Shown one piece after another: positions 1-8,052 of a stretch of 64,000 nucleotides of DNA (its first letter is position 1; the number at the start of each line of letters is the position of its first letter). Source of the stretch: Sorangium cellulosum So0157-2 (lineage in GTDB: Bacteria; Myxococcota_A; Polyangia; Polyangiales; Polyangiaceae); assembly GCF_000418325.1 (NCBI RefSeq), contig NC_021658.1, positions 6,001,501-6,065,500 of the forward strand, given 5' to 3'. The notes under the pieces were generated by a model that saw only the letters and a list, made by a program, of their open reading frames with translations, did not search any database and was not told the origin of the DNA. Made by a program: the position numbers and the translations under genes.

Positions 1-547
1 GCCCGCGCGACGCGGACACGAGCAGGCTGCGGAACGGCAGCTGCGTCTGTCCGGCGTGCGGGGCCCAGGCGCTCCGCCGGGCGCCCGCGTTCGAGTCCGC
101 CGTCCAGCTCACCACCGCGTCCGCGTTGACGAGCCAGCCCGCCCACCAGATCGGGCGCAGCCCCTCCACGGTCGCCGCCTGCGACAGGTCCGACGGCCGG
201 AAGAAGCCGAGCGTCGACATCCACCGCCGCAGCGCCTGGTCGGCCTGCGCGGGAGGCACCCCGAACGGGAGCAGCCAGTCGGCCTGGTCGATCGGGTCGA
301 CCGGCTGCTCCAGCCGCGTGACCGCGCCGCAGAAGCGGCACTTCGGGGCCTGCGCCTCGGCCGAGTACGCCACCGCGGCGCCGCACTCGGTGCACCGCAG
401 CACCTGCACCGGCGGCGGGGCCGGGCCGCGGTCCTGCGGCGCGGCGAGGCCGCAGACGGCGCAGCGCAGATCGCCGGGCTCCAGCGGCCCCTGGCAGCGC
501 GCGCAGCACCGCGCCGCGGCCGGCGAGACGTCCACGCTCATGCTCAT
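1..547 (-). CDS. Zinc-ribbon protein, 3' end outside the window (partial)
   Basis: The reading frame starts at the ATG at 547 and runs off the left edge of the window. The visible N-terminal part has two Cys-pair zinc ribbons: CCARC...CAVC near residues 12-30 and LRCTEC...CRFC near residues 45-65. A Trp-rich segment (IWWAGW) follows. The start codon overlaps the TGA of the next gene upstream in an ATGA arrangement, so the two genes are probably translationally coupled. The segment after the ribbons resembles the same region of that neighbour, which suggests tandem paralogues. Function is unknown; zinc ribbons of this kind are often loosely named after primosomal protein N' or RNA polymerase subunits, but nothing here supports an enzymatic role. 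Confidence 0.75.
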   Translation of the reverse strand, partial: MSMSVDVSPAAARCCARCQGPLEPGDLRCAVCGLAAPQDRGPAPPPVQVLRCTECGAAVAYSAEAQAPKCRFCGAVTRLEQPVDPIDQADWLLPFGVPPAQADQALRRWMSTLGFFRPSDLSQAATVEGLRPIWWAGWLVNADAVVSWTADSNAGARRSAWAPHAGQTQLPFRSLLVSASRG

Positions 548-1566
548 CGCGCCCCTCCGGTCGGGGTGGGCCTGCTCCCGCCGGGGCGGGCGCGCTCGGC
601 CGGCGCGGGCGCGGCGGCGGGGGCCGGCGGCCGCGCGACGCCGCGCCGCTCGGCCGGGTCGCGGTCGCGGGCCGCGGCCAGGACGAACGGCGCCGCGAGG
701 AGCAGGATCGCGAGCAGCACGGCGAGGGCGATCTTCACCCAGGAGAGGGGCGCCTTGCCGTGGATGGCGCCGGTCTGGCCGTTGATGAGGACCCGGAACG
801 GCGGCTTGCGCGGGTCGTGCCGGATCGCGAGCACCCAGAGGGGCACATAGATGAGCTCGAGCGTCTCCTGGTCGAGGCGCGTCTCGTGGGTGAGGCCGTG
901 GTGGCTGTCCCCGGGCATGAAGCCCTGGAGGTCGCGGCCGATCTTCTCGAGCGCCTCCCGCCGCGCGAGGGCGTAGCACTCCGCCTGCGTCAGGGTCGGC
1001 TCCTCGGCGACCCAGCCGCTCAGCACCGCGGGCGTGTAGCGCCGCATCGTGCGGAGGTCGAACGGCTCGAGCGCCTCGAGCTCGGCGTTCTGGACGGCGC
1101 GGGACGCCACGACGAGCACATCCATGACGTAGGTGGCGCGCTGGCCTTCGAGGTGCCGGTGCTCGGTCCTTGTGACGACGCGCGTGCGGGTGACGGTGTT
1201 CCCCTTGTCGTCGGTCGTCGTGTACGTCTCGGTCTCCTGGTAGTTCTCGCCGATCTGCGCCGCGTAGCGCGTCTGCGCCATCGCCGAGTACAGGTAAGCG
1301 GGCGTGTAGACGCCGCGGATCGCGTCGATCGTGCCCCTCTTGACGCTCGACTGCACGAAGAGGCTCCGCTTCCCGAGCCACGCCGCGACGGCGCCCTGCG
1401 CGCTCTCCCTGGCCATGGCGAACCCGAGCACGAAGTGCGGCGACGGCCGGTCGTTCGAGGGCGGCCGCTCCACCACCGACGGCGACGCGCAGTAGGGGCA
1501 CGCCGCGGTCCGCTGGTCCGCTTCGACGCGCAGCGAGGCGCCGCAGGTCTCACATTCGAGTTGCAC
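544..1566 (-). CDS. Zinc-ribbon protein with C-terminal membrane segment
   Basis: About 340 residues. A four-Cys zinc ribbon (CETC...CPYC) sits at the extreme N-terminus. A soluble middle region rich in Tyr, Thr and Arg follows, and one hydrophobic helix (WVKIALAVLLAILLLAAPF) lies about 50 residues before a Pro/Ala/Arg-rich tail. This suggests a membrane-tethered protein with its ribbon in the cytoplasm. I chose the GTG at 1566 because the ribbon begins three codons later; GTG 1587 and TTG 1605 are also in frame and no start has a convincing ribosome-binding site. The stop overlaps the start of the downstream paralogue (ATGA). No specific function can be assigned. Confidence 0.75.
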   Translation of the reverse strand: MQLECETCGASLRVEADQRTAACPYCASPSVVERPPSNDRPSPHFVLGFAMARESAQGAVAAWLGKRSLFVQSSVKRGTIDAIRGVYTPAYLYSAMAQTRYAAQIGENYQETETYTTTDDKGNTVTRTRVVTRTEHRHLEGQRATYVMDVLVVASRAVQNAELEALEPFDLRTMRRYTPAVLSGWVAEEPTLTQAECYALARREALEKIGRDLQGFMPGDSHHGLTHETRLDQETLELIYVPLWVLAIRHDPRKPPFRVLINGQTGAIHGKAPLSWVKIALAVLLAILLLAAPFVLAAARDRDPAERRGVARPPAPAAAPAPAERARPGGSRPTPTGGAR

Positions 1567-1645
1567 CGGCGCCCGAGAGAACCGCACCGAGGGGCGGGGC
1601 GTCAACAGGGAAGGGGCGGGGCGGCGCCGCCAGGGCCGCGCGCCG

Positions 1646-2716
1646 TCAGCAGGGGACGGGCGGCGGCCGGCTCCCGAGGTCGGCGGGAGACACGGAGTCG
1701 CCGGGGTCCTGCGGCGGTGTTTGCCGGAGCAGCGGTGAGAGCGAGCGCATCGCCCATTGCCGGACCGGGGCGTCCGCCCACGGCTGCCACCGCGGGCTGG
1801 CCGGCGCCGCGACCGCCGCGGCAGCGCGGGGCGCGCGCGCCCCGGCGCGCAGGCGCGGCGCAGGCCGAGGCTCGTCGAGGAAGCGCAGCAGCTCGGGGGC
1901 GAGATCGGCCACCGCTTCCCGGTGCGGGTAGTGCCCCGCCTTCGCGAAGCGGCGCACCGCCACCCCCTCCAGGTAGCGGTCGATGTCCGCCGCGTGGCGC
2001 ACCGGGATCACGGGATCGCGCTCGCCCCAGTAGACGGCGACCGGCGGGATCTCCGGGATCCGGTGCGCGATGTCCATGAGGTGCTCGCGCTGGCCGCGCA
2101 GATCGATCGCGTGGCGGAGCGTGCGCGACAACGCGCGGGCGGTGCCGGGCCGCGCGTTCACGCGGGCGAGGTGCCGGCGCTCCTCCGCGTTGAAGTTGCC
2201 GCCGAGCACCAGCATCCCCGCGTGGGTGCCGACGCCCATGAGCACCGGCGCGGCCAGCTCCAGCAGCCCTGTCACCGCGGCGAAGCGCAGCGGCAGCGCG
2301 ACCTCGCTCCCGATGCCGCCCGCGGCGACCAGCCCGAGGCGGTGCACGCGCCCCGGCCGCTCGATCGCCACGCACATCGAGACGCTGCCGCCGAACGAGT
2401 GCCCGATCAGGTCGAAATCGCTGAGCCCGAGGGCGCGGATCCATTCCGCGACCACGCCCGCGTACCAGGCGACCGTGTAGGGAGCGTCCGGACGGGCCGA
2501 GTGTCCGTGGCCGGGCAGGTCGAGCGCGACGACCCGGCGCCCGCCGGCCGCGAGCGCGGGCGCGAGCCGGTTCCAGGTCCTACAGCTATCGGACAGGCCG
2601 TGCACCAGGACCACGGTGCGCTTGTCCGGGTCGCCATTCCGGGGAGGGCTCCACTCCTCCCAGTGCACCTCGCCTGCGGAAAAGCTGCGAACATGGCTGC
2701 GACACCGGATCGACAT
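1646..2716 (-). CDS. Alpha/beta hydrolase
   Basis: A 356-residue single-domain alpha/beta hydrolase. The oxyanion-hole strand VVLVHG is at residues 35-40 and the nucleophile elbow GHSFGG places the catalytic Ser at 107. The acid is probably Asp234 (GERDPV) and the base His262 (KAGHYPH), so a complete triad is present. A proline- and arginine-rich tail of about 75 residues follows the fold and is probably disordered. ATG 2716 was chosen because a GGAAAG ribosome-binding site lies 4-5 bases upstream; the frame is open 35 codons further but without such a site. The substrate cannot be deduced. It is divergent from the vWA lipoprotein across a 357-bp gap. Confidence 0.85.
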   Translation of the reverse strand: MSIRCRSHVRSFSAGEVHWEEWSPPRNGDPDKRTVVLVHGLSDSCRTWNRLAPALAAGGRRVVALDLPGHGHSARPDAPYTVAWYAGVVAEWIRALGLSDFDLIGHSFGGSVSMCVAIERPGRVHRLGLVAAGGIGSEVALPLRFAAVTGLLELAAPVLMGVGTHAGMLVLGGNFNAEERRHLARVNARPGTARALSRTLRHAIDLRGQREHLMDIAHRIPEIPPVAVYWGERDPVIPVRHAADIDRYLEGVAVRRFAKAGHYPHREAVADLAPELLRFLDEPRPAPRLRAGARAPRAAAAVAAPASPRWQPWADAPVRQWAMRSLSPLLRQTPPQDPGDSVSPADLGSRPPPVPC

Positions 2717-3073
2717 GTTCTTTCCAAAAAGTCGCACGAAGCACCGCGTCTGTCCAGATTGCACGCCGGTTCTTCTCTTCGTCGTGGGCGGCTTCAGGCC
2801 CCCGCGAAGTCTGTTTCGCATTCGATGTGGGTCGATTGACGCCAGCGTGCGCCATGCTGGGACGCGGACCGGGCAACGATGTCATGGGATTTGTCCGGCC
2901 GGAGCGCTGGCGACCGTGGTTCGGGCCGCGGGACCCGCGCGAGCCGGCGCGCGCATTCGGGCCGGCGGCGTTGCGATCGGGGCGGCGGCCGGACGGCGTC
3001 GCGCGCGCGGCATCCGGGTTGCTCGGCGGGTCGCCCCGAGCGCGATGCGGTCGCATCGCGGAGGAGGATGCCT
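2717..3073. other. Divergent intergenic region
   Basis: This 357-bp stretch separates the hydrolase start from the start of the vWA lipoprotein and must hold both promoters. The frames that cross it are Arg/Ala/Pro-rich and look like GC-driven open frames. I see no recognisable operator or RNA gene. Confidence 0.4.
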
Positions 3074-4633
3074 GTGCGAACCATTCCCGCTGCCATATCT
3101 CTCTATCTTCGTGCCGTATCGGTGGTCCTCCTCGGCGGCGCCGGCTTCATCGCCTGCACCGTGAATGATGCCTCCGAGTCCGGGGGATTCGTTGGCCCCG
3201 CAGACCCCACCCCGGAGCCGCCCCGCGGCGACGGCGTCGGGAGCAGCGGCGCCGGCACCGGCGCGGGCGGCGGGAGCGATGCCCTGGCCGACCCCCCGGT
3301 GCCTTCGCCGGGCGAGGACGCCGGGGCTCCCGCGGCGTTCACCTGCGAGGGGCTCGACTCGAGCCATCCCGTGGTCCTGTACGTGTCGTCCGATGACTCC
3401 AATTCGATGAGCTCGCCGGTGCACGCGCGCGAGCTCCTCCGCGCGGGCGTCGCGCCGGAGCCGTGGCAGGTGCGCACGTACGAGTTCCTCAACTACTACC
3501 GCATCGATTACGCCGCGCCGGACGAGGGCGAGCTCCGCGTCGAGCCCCAGATCGAGCCCGGCGAGGAGGCGGGGACCTACACGCTGCAGATCGGCGTCCG
3601 CGCGTTCGACCCGCCGGCCCCGCGCCGCCCCATCGCGGTCACGTTCGTCCTCGATACCTCCGGCTCGATGGAAGGCGAGCCGATGGAGCGCGAGAGGGCT
3701 ACGGTGCGCGCCGTCGCCGCGAGCCTGTCCGAGGGCGACGTCGTGAACATGGTCACGTGGAACACCGCCAACTCGGTGATCCTGAGCGGTCACGTGGTGG
3801 GCGGCCCGGACGACCCCGCGCTGCTCGCGGCGGCCGACGCGCTCTCCGCGAGCGGAGGCACCGATCTCGAGAATGGCCTCCGGGTGGGGTATCAGCTCGC
3901 GCAGGAGCACTACGAGGAGGGCCGGATCAACCGGGTGATCCTGGTCAGCGACGGCGGCGCCAACGTGGGAATCACCTCTGCGGATCTCATCGCGCGGCAC
4001 GCGGAGGACGCCGACAAGGAGGCCATCTACCTCGTCGGCGTGGGGACGGGGCCGGCGGTCGGTTACAACGATGGGCTCATGGATACCGTGACCGACAAGG
4101 GGCGCGGCGCCTATGTCTACCTCGACGACGTGGAGGAGGCGTTCCACATGTTCCGGGATCGCTTCGACGAGGTGATGGAGGTGGCCGCCCGCGGCGTGCA
4201 GGTGGAGCTCACCTTGCCGTGGTACTTCAAGATGGAGAAGTTCTATGGCGAGGAGTACTCGACCGATCCCCAGGAGATCGAGCCGCAGCACCTCGCGCCG
4301 GGCGACGCGATGATCTTCAACCAGCTCGTGCGCGGGTGCGATCCAGGCGTGATCGACGACGCCGACGCCCTGACCGTGCGCGCGCGGTGGCAGACGCCGC
4401 TCGCCCATGAGCCGAGGGAGGCGAGCCACGAGGCGACCCTCGCGGAGCTCGTCGCGGGGAGCAAGGAGCAGCTCGTCAAGGGCAAGGCCATCGTGGCCTA
4501 CGCCGAGGCGCTCAAGAGCAGCTCGCCCGAGGCGCTTCGCGCGGCGCGCGAGCAGGCGCTCGCGGCGAACCCGGGCGGCGATCCGGAGCTCGACGAGATC
4601 GCGGCGCTGATCGCGCTCCACCCCCTCTACTGA
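3074..4633 (+). CDS. von Willebrand factor A domain lipoprotein (YfbK-like)
   Basis: A 519-residue exported protein. A hydrophobic signal (VVLLGGAGFIAC) ends in a lipobox-like Cys, followed by a Gly/Pro/Asp-rich linker. The N-terminal domain contains WQVRTYEFLNYYRIDY, typical of YfbK-type proteins. A vWA domain follows, with an intact metal-ion (MIDAS) motif DTSGSM at residues 194-199, and then a C-terminal beta-rich region. vWA domains bind protein ligands through a divalent metal, so a role in cell-envelope protein-protein contact is likely. The GTG at 3074 is preferred over the ATG at 3068 because the GAGGAGG ribosome-binding site (3061-3067) lies 6 bases before the GTG but touches the ATG. 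The ligand is unknown. Confidence 0.88.
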   Translation: MRTIPAAISLYLRAVSVVLLGGAGFIACTVNDASESGGFVGPADPTPEPPRGDGVGSSGAGTGAGGGSDALADPPVPSPGEDAGAPAAFTCEGLDSSHPVVLYVSSDDSNSMSSPVHARELLRAGVAPEPWQVRTYEFLNYYRIDYAAPDEGELRVEPQIEPGEEAGTYTLQIGVRAFDPPAPRRPIAVTFVLDTSGSMEGEPMERERATVRAVAASLSEGDVVNMVTWNTANSVILSGHVVGGPDDPALLAAADALSASGGTDLENGLRVGYQLAQEHYEEGRINRVILVSDGGANVGITSADLIARHAEDADKEAIYLVGVGTGPAVGYNDGLMDTVTDKGRGAYVYLDDVEEAFHMFRDRFDEVMEVAARGVQVELTLPWYFKMEKFYGEEYSTDPQEIEPQHLAPGDAMIFNQLVRGCDPGVIDDADALTVRARWQTPLAHEPREASHEATLAELVAGSKEQLVKGKAIVAYAEALKSSSPEALRAAREQALAANPGGDPELDEIAALIALHPLY

Positions 4634-4692
4634 GCGCCCTGCACGGGGGCCGAAGCGACGGAACGCGTGCGGCGCCGCCCGCGCGCGGCGGC

Positions 4693-5727
4693 TCACTCCA
4701 GCAGGAAGTAGTGCGCGTCTCGCTTGATATCGAAGTGGAAGTGGTCCGCGTGCGCCTCGTTCGCGTTGGGCGTGAGCACCACGTTGAACAGCCCGCTCGT
4801 ATGAACGGCGCAGATGATCTCCCGCAGCTCGATGGCGTGGGGGCTCGGCTCCTTCGGCTCCGACCCGGGGCCGCACGGCGGCGCGCCGATGGCGCCGTGC
4901 CAGTCGGTCTTCACGTCGAGCCGCGCGCCGTGGGTCTTCACGAAGGCGGCCACGTCGATGGCGAGCCCGAGGGCGTGCTGGCTGGGCCGCGCCGGCGCCG
5001 GCGCCGGCGGCTTCGGGGCGACCGCGCCCTTCTTCGCCGCCTTGGCCGCGCCCTTTGGGGTCTTCCTGCCCGCCGGCCGCTTCGCGGGCGCCTTCTGCGC
5101 CTTCTTCGGCTTCGGCGCGGCCGTGCCGGCGGGCGCGGGCCGGTGCATGCTGACGTGCACCACCTCGGCGATCCCGCGCGTCGCGAGGAAGGCGGCGAGA
5201 TCGTCGAGCGCGAGGACCAGCCGGCAATCGGCGATGTCGAAGACCGAGGTCGACCGCGGCTTCGCCACGCCGTCGCCGCGGAACGCGACCCCGTGCAGCG
5301 GGCCGGTGATCCGGACCGGCCGGTCGACCAGCGGGGCGCCGCGCGCCGCCACGGCGTGCGGGATCCGGCGGCGCTTCAGCTCGCGGTCGCACGCGTCGCT
5401 CGAGAGCCCCCCGTAGGTGGCCGCGCGCGACGCCTCGGACCACACGGGCTTCTCGAACGGCGCCACGCCCGCGTCCGCGCCGCCGTCTGCGGGCAGGCCC
5501 GTCCCGCCGTCCGCGTGCGCGCTGGCACCGCCGTCCGACAGGCCTGCCTCGCCCTCCGCGAGGCCAGTCGTCACGCCGGTCGGCCCGCGCGCCGCCGCAG
5601 GGATTGCGGGCGGTTGCTCGACCCGCTCCGCCCGGGCGCGGTGCAGGGCGGCGATGCCGAGCGGCACGACGAGAGCGCCGCCGAGCAGGGCAGCGCCGAG
5701 GGCGAACGCACGGCGCGACGGAAGCAT
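4693..5727 (-). CDS. Extensin-like C-terminal domain protein, secreted
   Basis: About 344 residues. An N-terminal twin-Arg plus hydrophobic segment (SRRAFALGAALLGGALVVPL) suggests export. A low-complexity Gly/Asp/Ala linker leads to an extensin-like C-terminal domain, recognisable by the Cys-containing FDIADC strand, SQHALGLAIDV and the terminal HADHFHFD motif. Known relatives are zinc-dependent D,D-/L,D-carboxypeptidase-like folds acting on peptidoglycan. An inserted Lys/Ala/Pro-rich stretch (residues about 205-245) splits the domain and is unusual; it may bind polyanions or wall polymers. The start is ATG 5727, two codons inside a possible TTG. It is convergent with the vWA gene. Confidence 0.8.
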   Translation of the reverse strand: MLPSRRAFALGAALLGGALVVPLGIAALHRARAERVEQPPAIPAAARGPTGVTTGLAEGEAGLSDGGASAHADGGTGLPADGGADAGVAPFEKPVWSEASRAATYGGLSSDACDRELKRRRIPHAVAARGAPLVDRPVRITGPLHGVAFRGDGVAKPRSTSVFDIADCRLVLALDDLAAFLATRGIAEVVHVSMHRPAPAGTAAPKPKKAQKAPAKRPAGRKTPKGAAKAAKKGAVAPKPPAPAPARPSQHALGLAIDVAAFVKTHGARLDVKTDWHGAIGAPPCGPGSEPKEPSPHAIELREIICAVHTSGLFNVVLTPNANEAHADHFHFDIKRDAHYFLLE

Positions 5728-5872
5728 GGTCAACCTGGCCCGAGCTTAGCTTAGAAAGACACGTCACACGAACGGTCTTCGGGAGGCAGCCGGAAGCCAT
5801 CACGCACACTACCCCCAGCGGGTCTGCTCTCTCCTACGACTGCAGGGAGTTGCCCCGGATCGGCAGAAGAAC

Positions 5873-5970
5873 CGCCATGGCGCCGAGGCCGCCACGAGGA
5901 GAGCGGACGGCGCATCCCGGCATGATCTCCTCCTACTCCCCTGATTTCTCGCGCTCTTGGCGCCGTGGCG
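5873..5970. repeat. Imperfect inverted repeat (interspersed-element-like)
   Basis: The left arm (5873-5892) and right arm (5951-5970) are inverted copies matching at about 16 of 20 positions, and three of the mismatches become G:U pairs in plus-strand RNA. The right arm contains CGCTCTTGGCG, which recurs exactly at 47481-47491 inside the larger palindromic element there. It lies in the 276-bp gap between two minus-strand genes and may also serve as a terminator for the gene ending at 6004. Confidence 0.5.
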
Positions 5971-6003
5971 ATTCGCTGCCCAGCCCGACTTCCCGCAGTC
6001 GTG

Positions 6004-8052
6004 CTAAGGGAGCCACTCGCCCACGTCGGCGATGACGCGGGCAGCCCCCACGAGCGCCGCTGTGCCGCCCAACCGCCGTAAAAGCGGAGAGAGCTCGGTG
6101 ATGCTGCCGAATCCCACCAGCATCTGGGGAAACTCGTCCGTCCAATCGTTGCCGAGCTCGTTGCAGATGACCCTGGCTGCATCGGCAAGGGCCATCCACG
6201 GTGCGCAAGCCGCTAGAACGCGCAGCGCCAGCCGGTCGCCGTGGGCCCAGTAGGCGGACATGACCTCGCGCACGGCCTTCTCACGCATCTCCTCGGGGAG
6301 ATCGGGCAAGATGCCCGCAAAGGCGACCATCCGCGATTCCCCATCTCGGCTCTCCGCCAGGCTCCAGGCCTCCTCGGGCGAGAGGTCCGTGGGTCGAATC
6401 ACCATGTCCCTCGACAGGTACCCGCCGACCTCATCGTATGTCGCGCCCGCGCGGATCCGACGGGTGCGCTCGGGGTCTGCCGCGCTCGGGTCAGTTGCCA
6501 CGTAAGGGATCGATCGGGGAAGGATCTCGTCGAGACCTGCGCACGCATCCGTTGCCCATCCCTGAACCAGCTGCTGCTCCGAGCCTGTCAAGAGGGAGGC
6601 GAACGTCACCAGCGCCTCGGCGCGCTCGCGCGCGGCGCCCGTCGGCCGGGTGAGATCCACGGCTGGCTCGGTGTAGGGCTCGGTGCGGTCGCGCTCCTCA
6701 TGGCGGCTGCCCTCTTTCTCGCAGAGCGCCCCCTCCACGAGCGCACACCGGACGACGTCGCAGAGACGAGCGGCCCTCTCGGCTTCGGCCCCTGGGTCGC
6801 CCTCAGTCCCGGAGCCGCAGACATCTAGGAGCGCGTCCTCTGCAGCACGACGGGCCCGACGGGCGTCCGTCAAAAAACCCACGAGACCTCCCGGCCTGTC
6901 CATCCAGATCCTGAGCCACGCCGGCGAGACGAGATCCATGCAATCGGCCACTCCAGCGCAGCGCCGCGTCATGTGAGCGCCGAGGTACTCCACGAGGTAC
7001 GGGGGCCACGCGACGTGCGGCTCGGAAGCCGCCCTGCCCGCACGCAGCGCCGATAGCCCGCGAGCTACGATGGCGTCCTCGATGGCCGCGAGGCGATCGG
7101 ACGCCGCCCAGCGGGCGCGTGCCGCGTCGCCTCGGAAACGGTAGGCTCCCTGGTCATCCGTAACGACGAGTCGGCGCGCCGGATCCGGAGCGCGCTCGAA
7201 CTCCTCGAGCGCAGCCAGGTTGACGCCCACCGCCCGCACGAGATCGTCACGCGACACGGGAGCAAGGATCGCAGCGAGCGCGTCGAAGACACGCGCGGCG
7301 AGCACTCCCTCCTCGCCCAATGACGCCAGAGTGCGCCGTGCCCTCGCAGTTTCGTCGGACAATGGACGATCGGCCGGGTACAAGATCAGGGTCATCTCCT
7401 CGGCCGCCCACGCGAGCCTGTCGCGCCACAACATGCCGCTCGGAGCGTGCCCCTCGGCGTCGACGGACACAACGATACGCGCGCCCTCGCCGGGCTCGCT
7501 CAGGAAGGGAACTCGCGGATCCGGCCACCCGTCGGCAGCACGCTCGACGCCGTCGAGGACTACCAGCAGCTGGGGGTTCTCCTCGTCGGGCACCGAGGAG
7601 ACCCATCCGACGCCCATCAAGGCCAGCCGGATGGCCGATATGAGCTCATTCGGGCTCCGCGGACGGCTGAACATGGCTGTCGCCGATCCCTTGAACAAGC
7701 CGAAGAAGAGCTTGAGCATGTCGCGCTCGACCGCGGTCCCGAAGCGTGCGCTGACGGGCACGAAGATCACCTCCGCCGCCCGGCGCTCGGCCACCGACAG
7801 GGCCCATCGCGAAAGGAGGGCGGAGCGGAAATTAGGGTCCGGCCCCGCGACGAGCGCGCAGGCAGGCCCGCCTGTGAACCAGGCATCGAGCGCCGCGAGC
7901 TGCGCACGGGTGTCCGCCGGAGCGGTGTCGAGGAGGACGTCATTGGCGACGGACTGCCAGAAGGCGGCGAGCCCTCGATGCGACCGCGCAAGACCACCTT
8001 CCGGGCCACACAGCGATGATAGCGCGACCTGCCGCACAGAAGTGTGGGTCAT
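6004..8052 (-). CDS. STAND/AAA NTPase-like protein with degenerate P-loop, coupled to RHS toxin
   Basis: 682 residues. The first 200 residues have the layout of a P-loop NTPase: a strand-loop at residues 66-80 (ALVAGPDPNFRSAL) where Walker A should be, and a well-kept Walker B strand LLVVLDGVE at 162-170. The GKT/S of Walker A is missing, so ATP binding is doubtful. The rest is alpha-helical and Ala/Leu-rich. The last 90 residues (APWMALADAARV...LLRRLGG) align by eye with the C-terminus of the NTPase-like protein at 57516-60053, which also follows an RHS deaminase. Start ATG 8052 overlaps the RHS stop (ATGA), so the two are made together. Role inferred: immunity or regulation of the RHS toxin. 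Confidence 0.8.
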   Translation of the reverse strand: MTHTSVRQVALSSLCGPEGGLARSHRGLAAFWQSVANDVLLDTAPADTRAQLAALDAWFTGGPACALVAGPDPNFRSALLSRWALSVAERRAAEVIFVPVSARFGTAVERDMLKLFFGLFKGSATAMFSRPRSPNELISAIRLALMGVGWVSSVPDEENPQLLVVLDGVERAADGWPDPRVPFLSEPGEGARIVVSVDAEGHAPSGMLWRDRLAWAAEEMTLILYPADRPLSDETARARRTLASLGEEGVLAARVFDALAAILAPVSRDDLVRAVGVNLAALEEFERAPDPARRLVVTDDQGAYRFRGDAARARWAASDRLAAIEDAIVARGLSALRAGRAASEPHVAWPPYLVEYLGAHMTRRCAGVADCMDLVSPAWLRIWMDRPGGLVGFLTDARRARRAAEDALLDVCGSGTEGDPGAEAERAARLCDVVRCALVEGALCEKEGSRHEERDRTEPYTEPAVDLTRPTGAARERAEALVTFASLLTGSEQQLVQGWATDACAGLDEILPRSIPYVATDPSAADPERTRRIRAGATYDEVGGYLSRDMVIRPTDLSPEEAWSLAESRDGESRMVAFAGILPDLPEEMREKAVREVMSAYWAHGDRLALRVLAACAPWMALADAARVICNELGNDWTDEFPQMLVGFGSITELSPLLRRLGGTAALVGAARVIADVGEWLP

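Noticed and set aside
2882..5809. Very long minus-strand open frame antisense to the vWA gene.
   Set aside because: It is a GC-driven shadow with Arg/Ala/Pro/Gly composition. The vWA and extensin-like genes on their own frames have recognisable domains.
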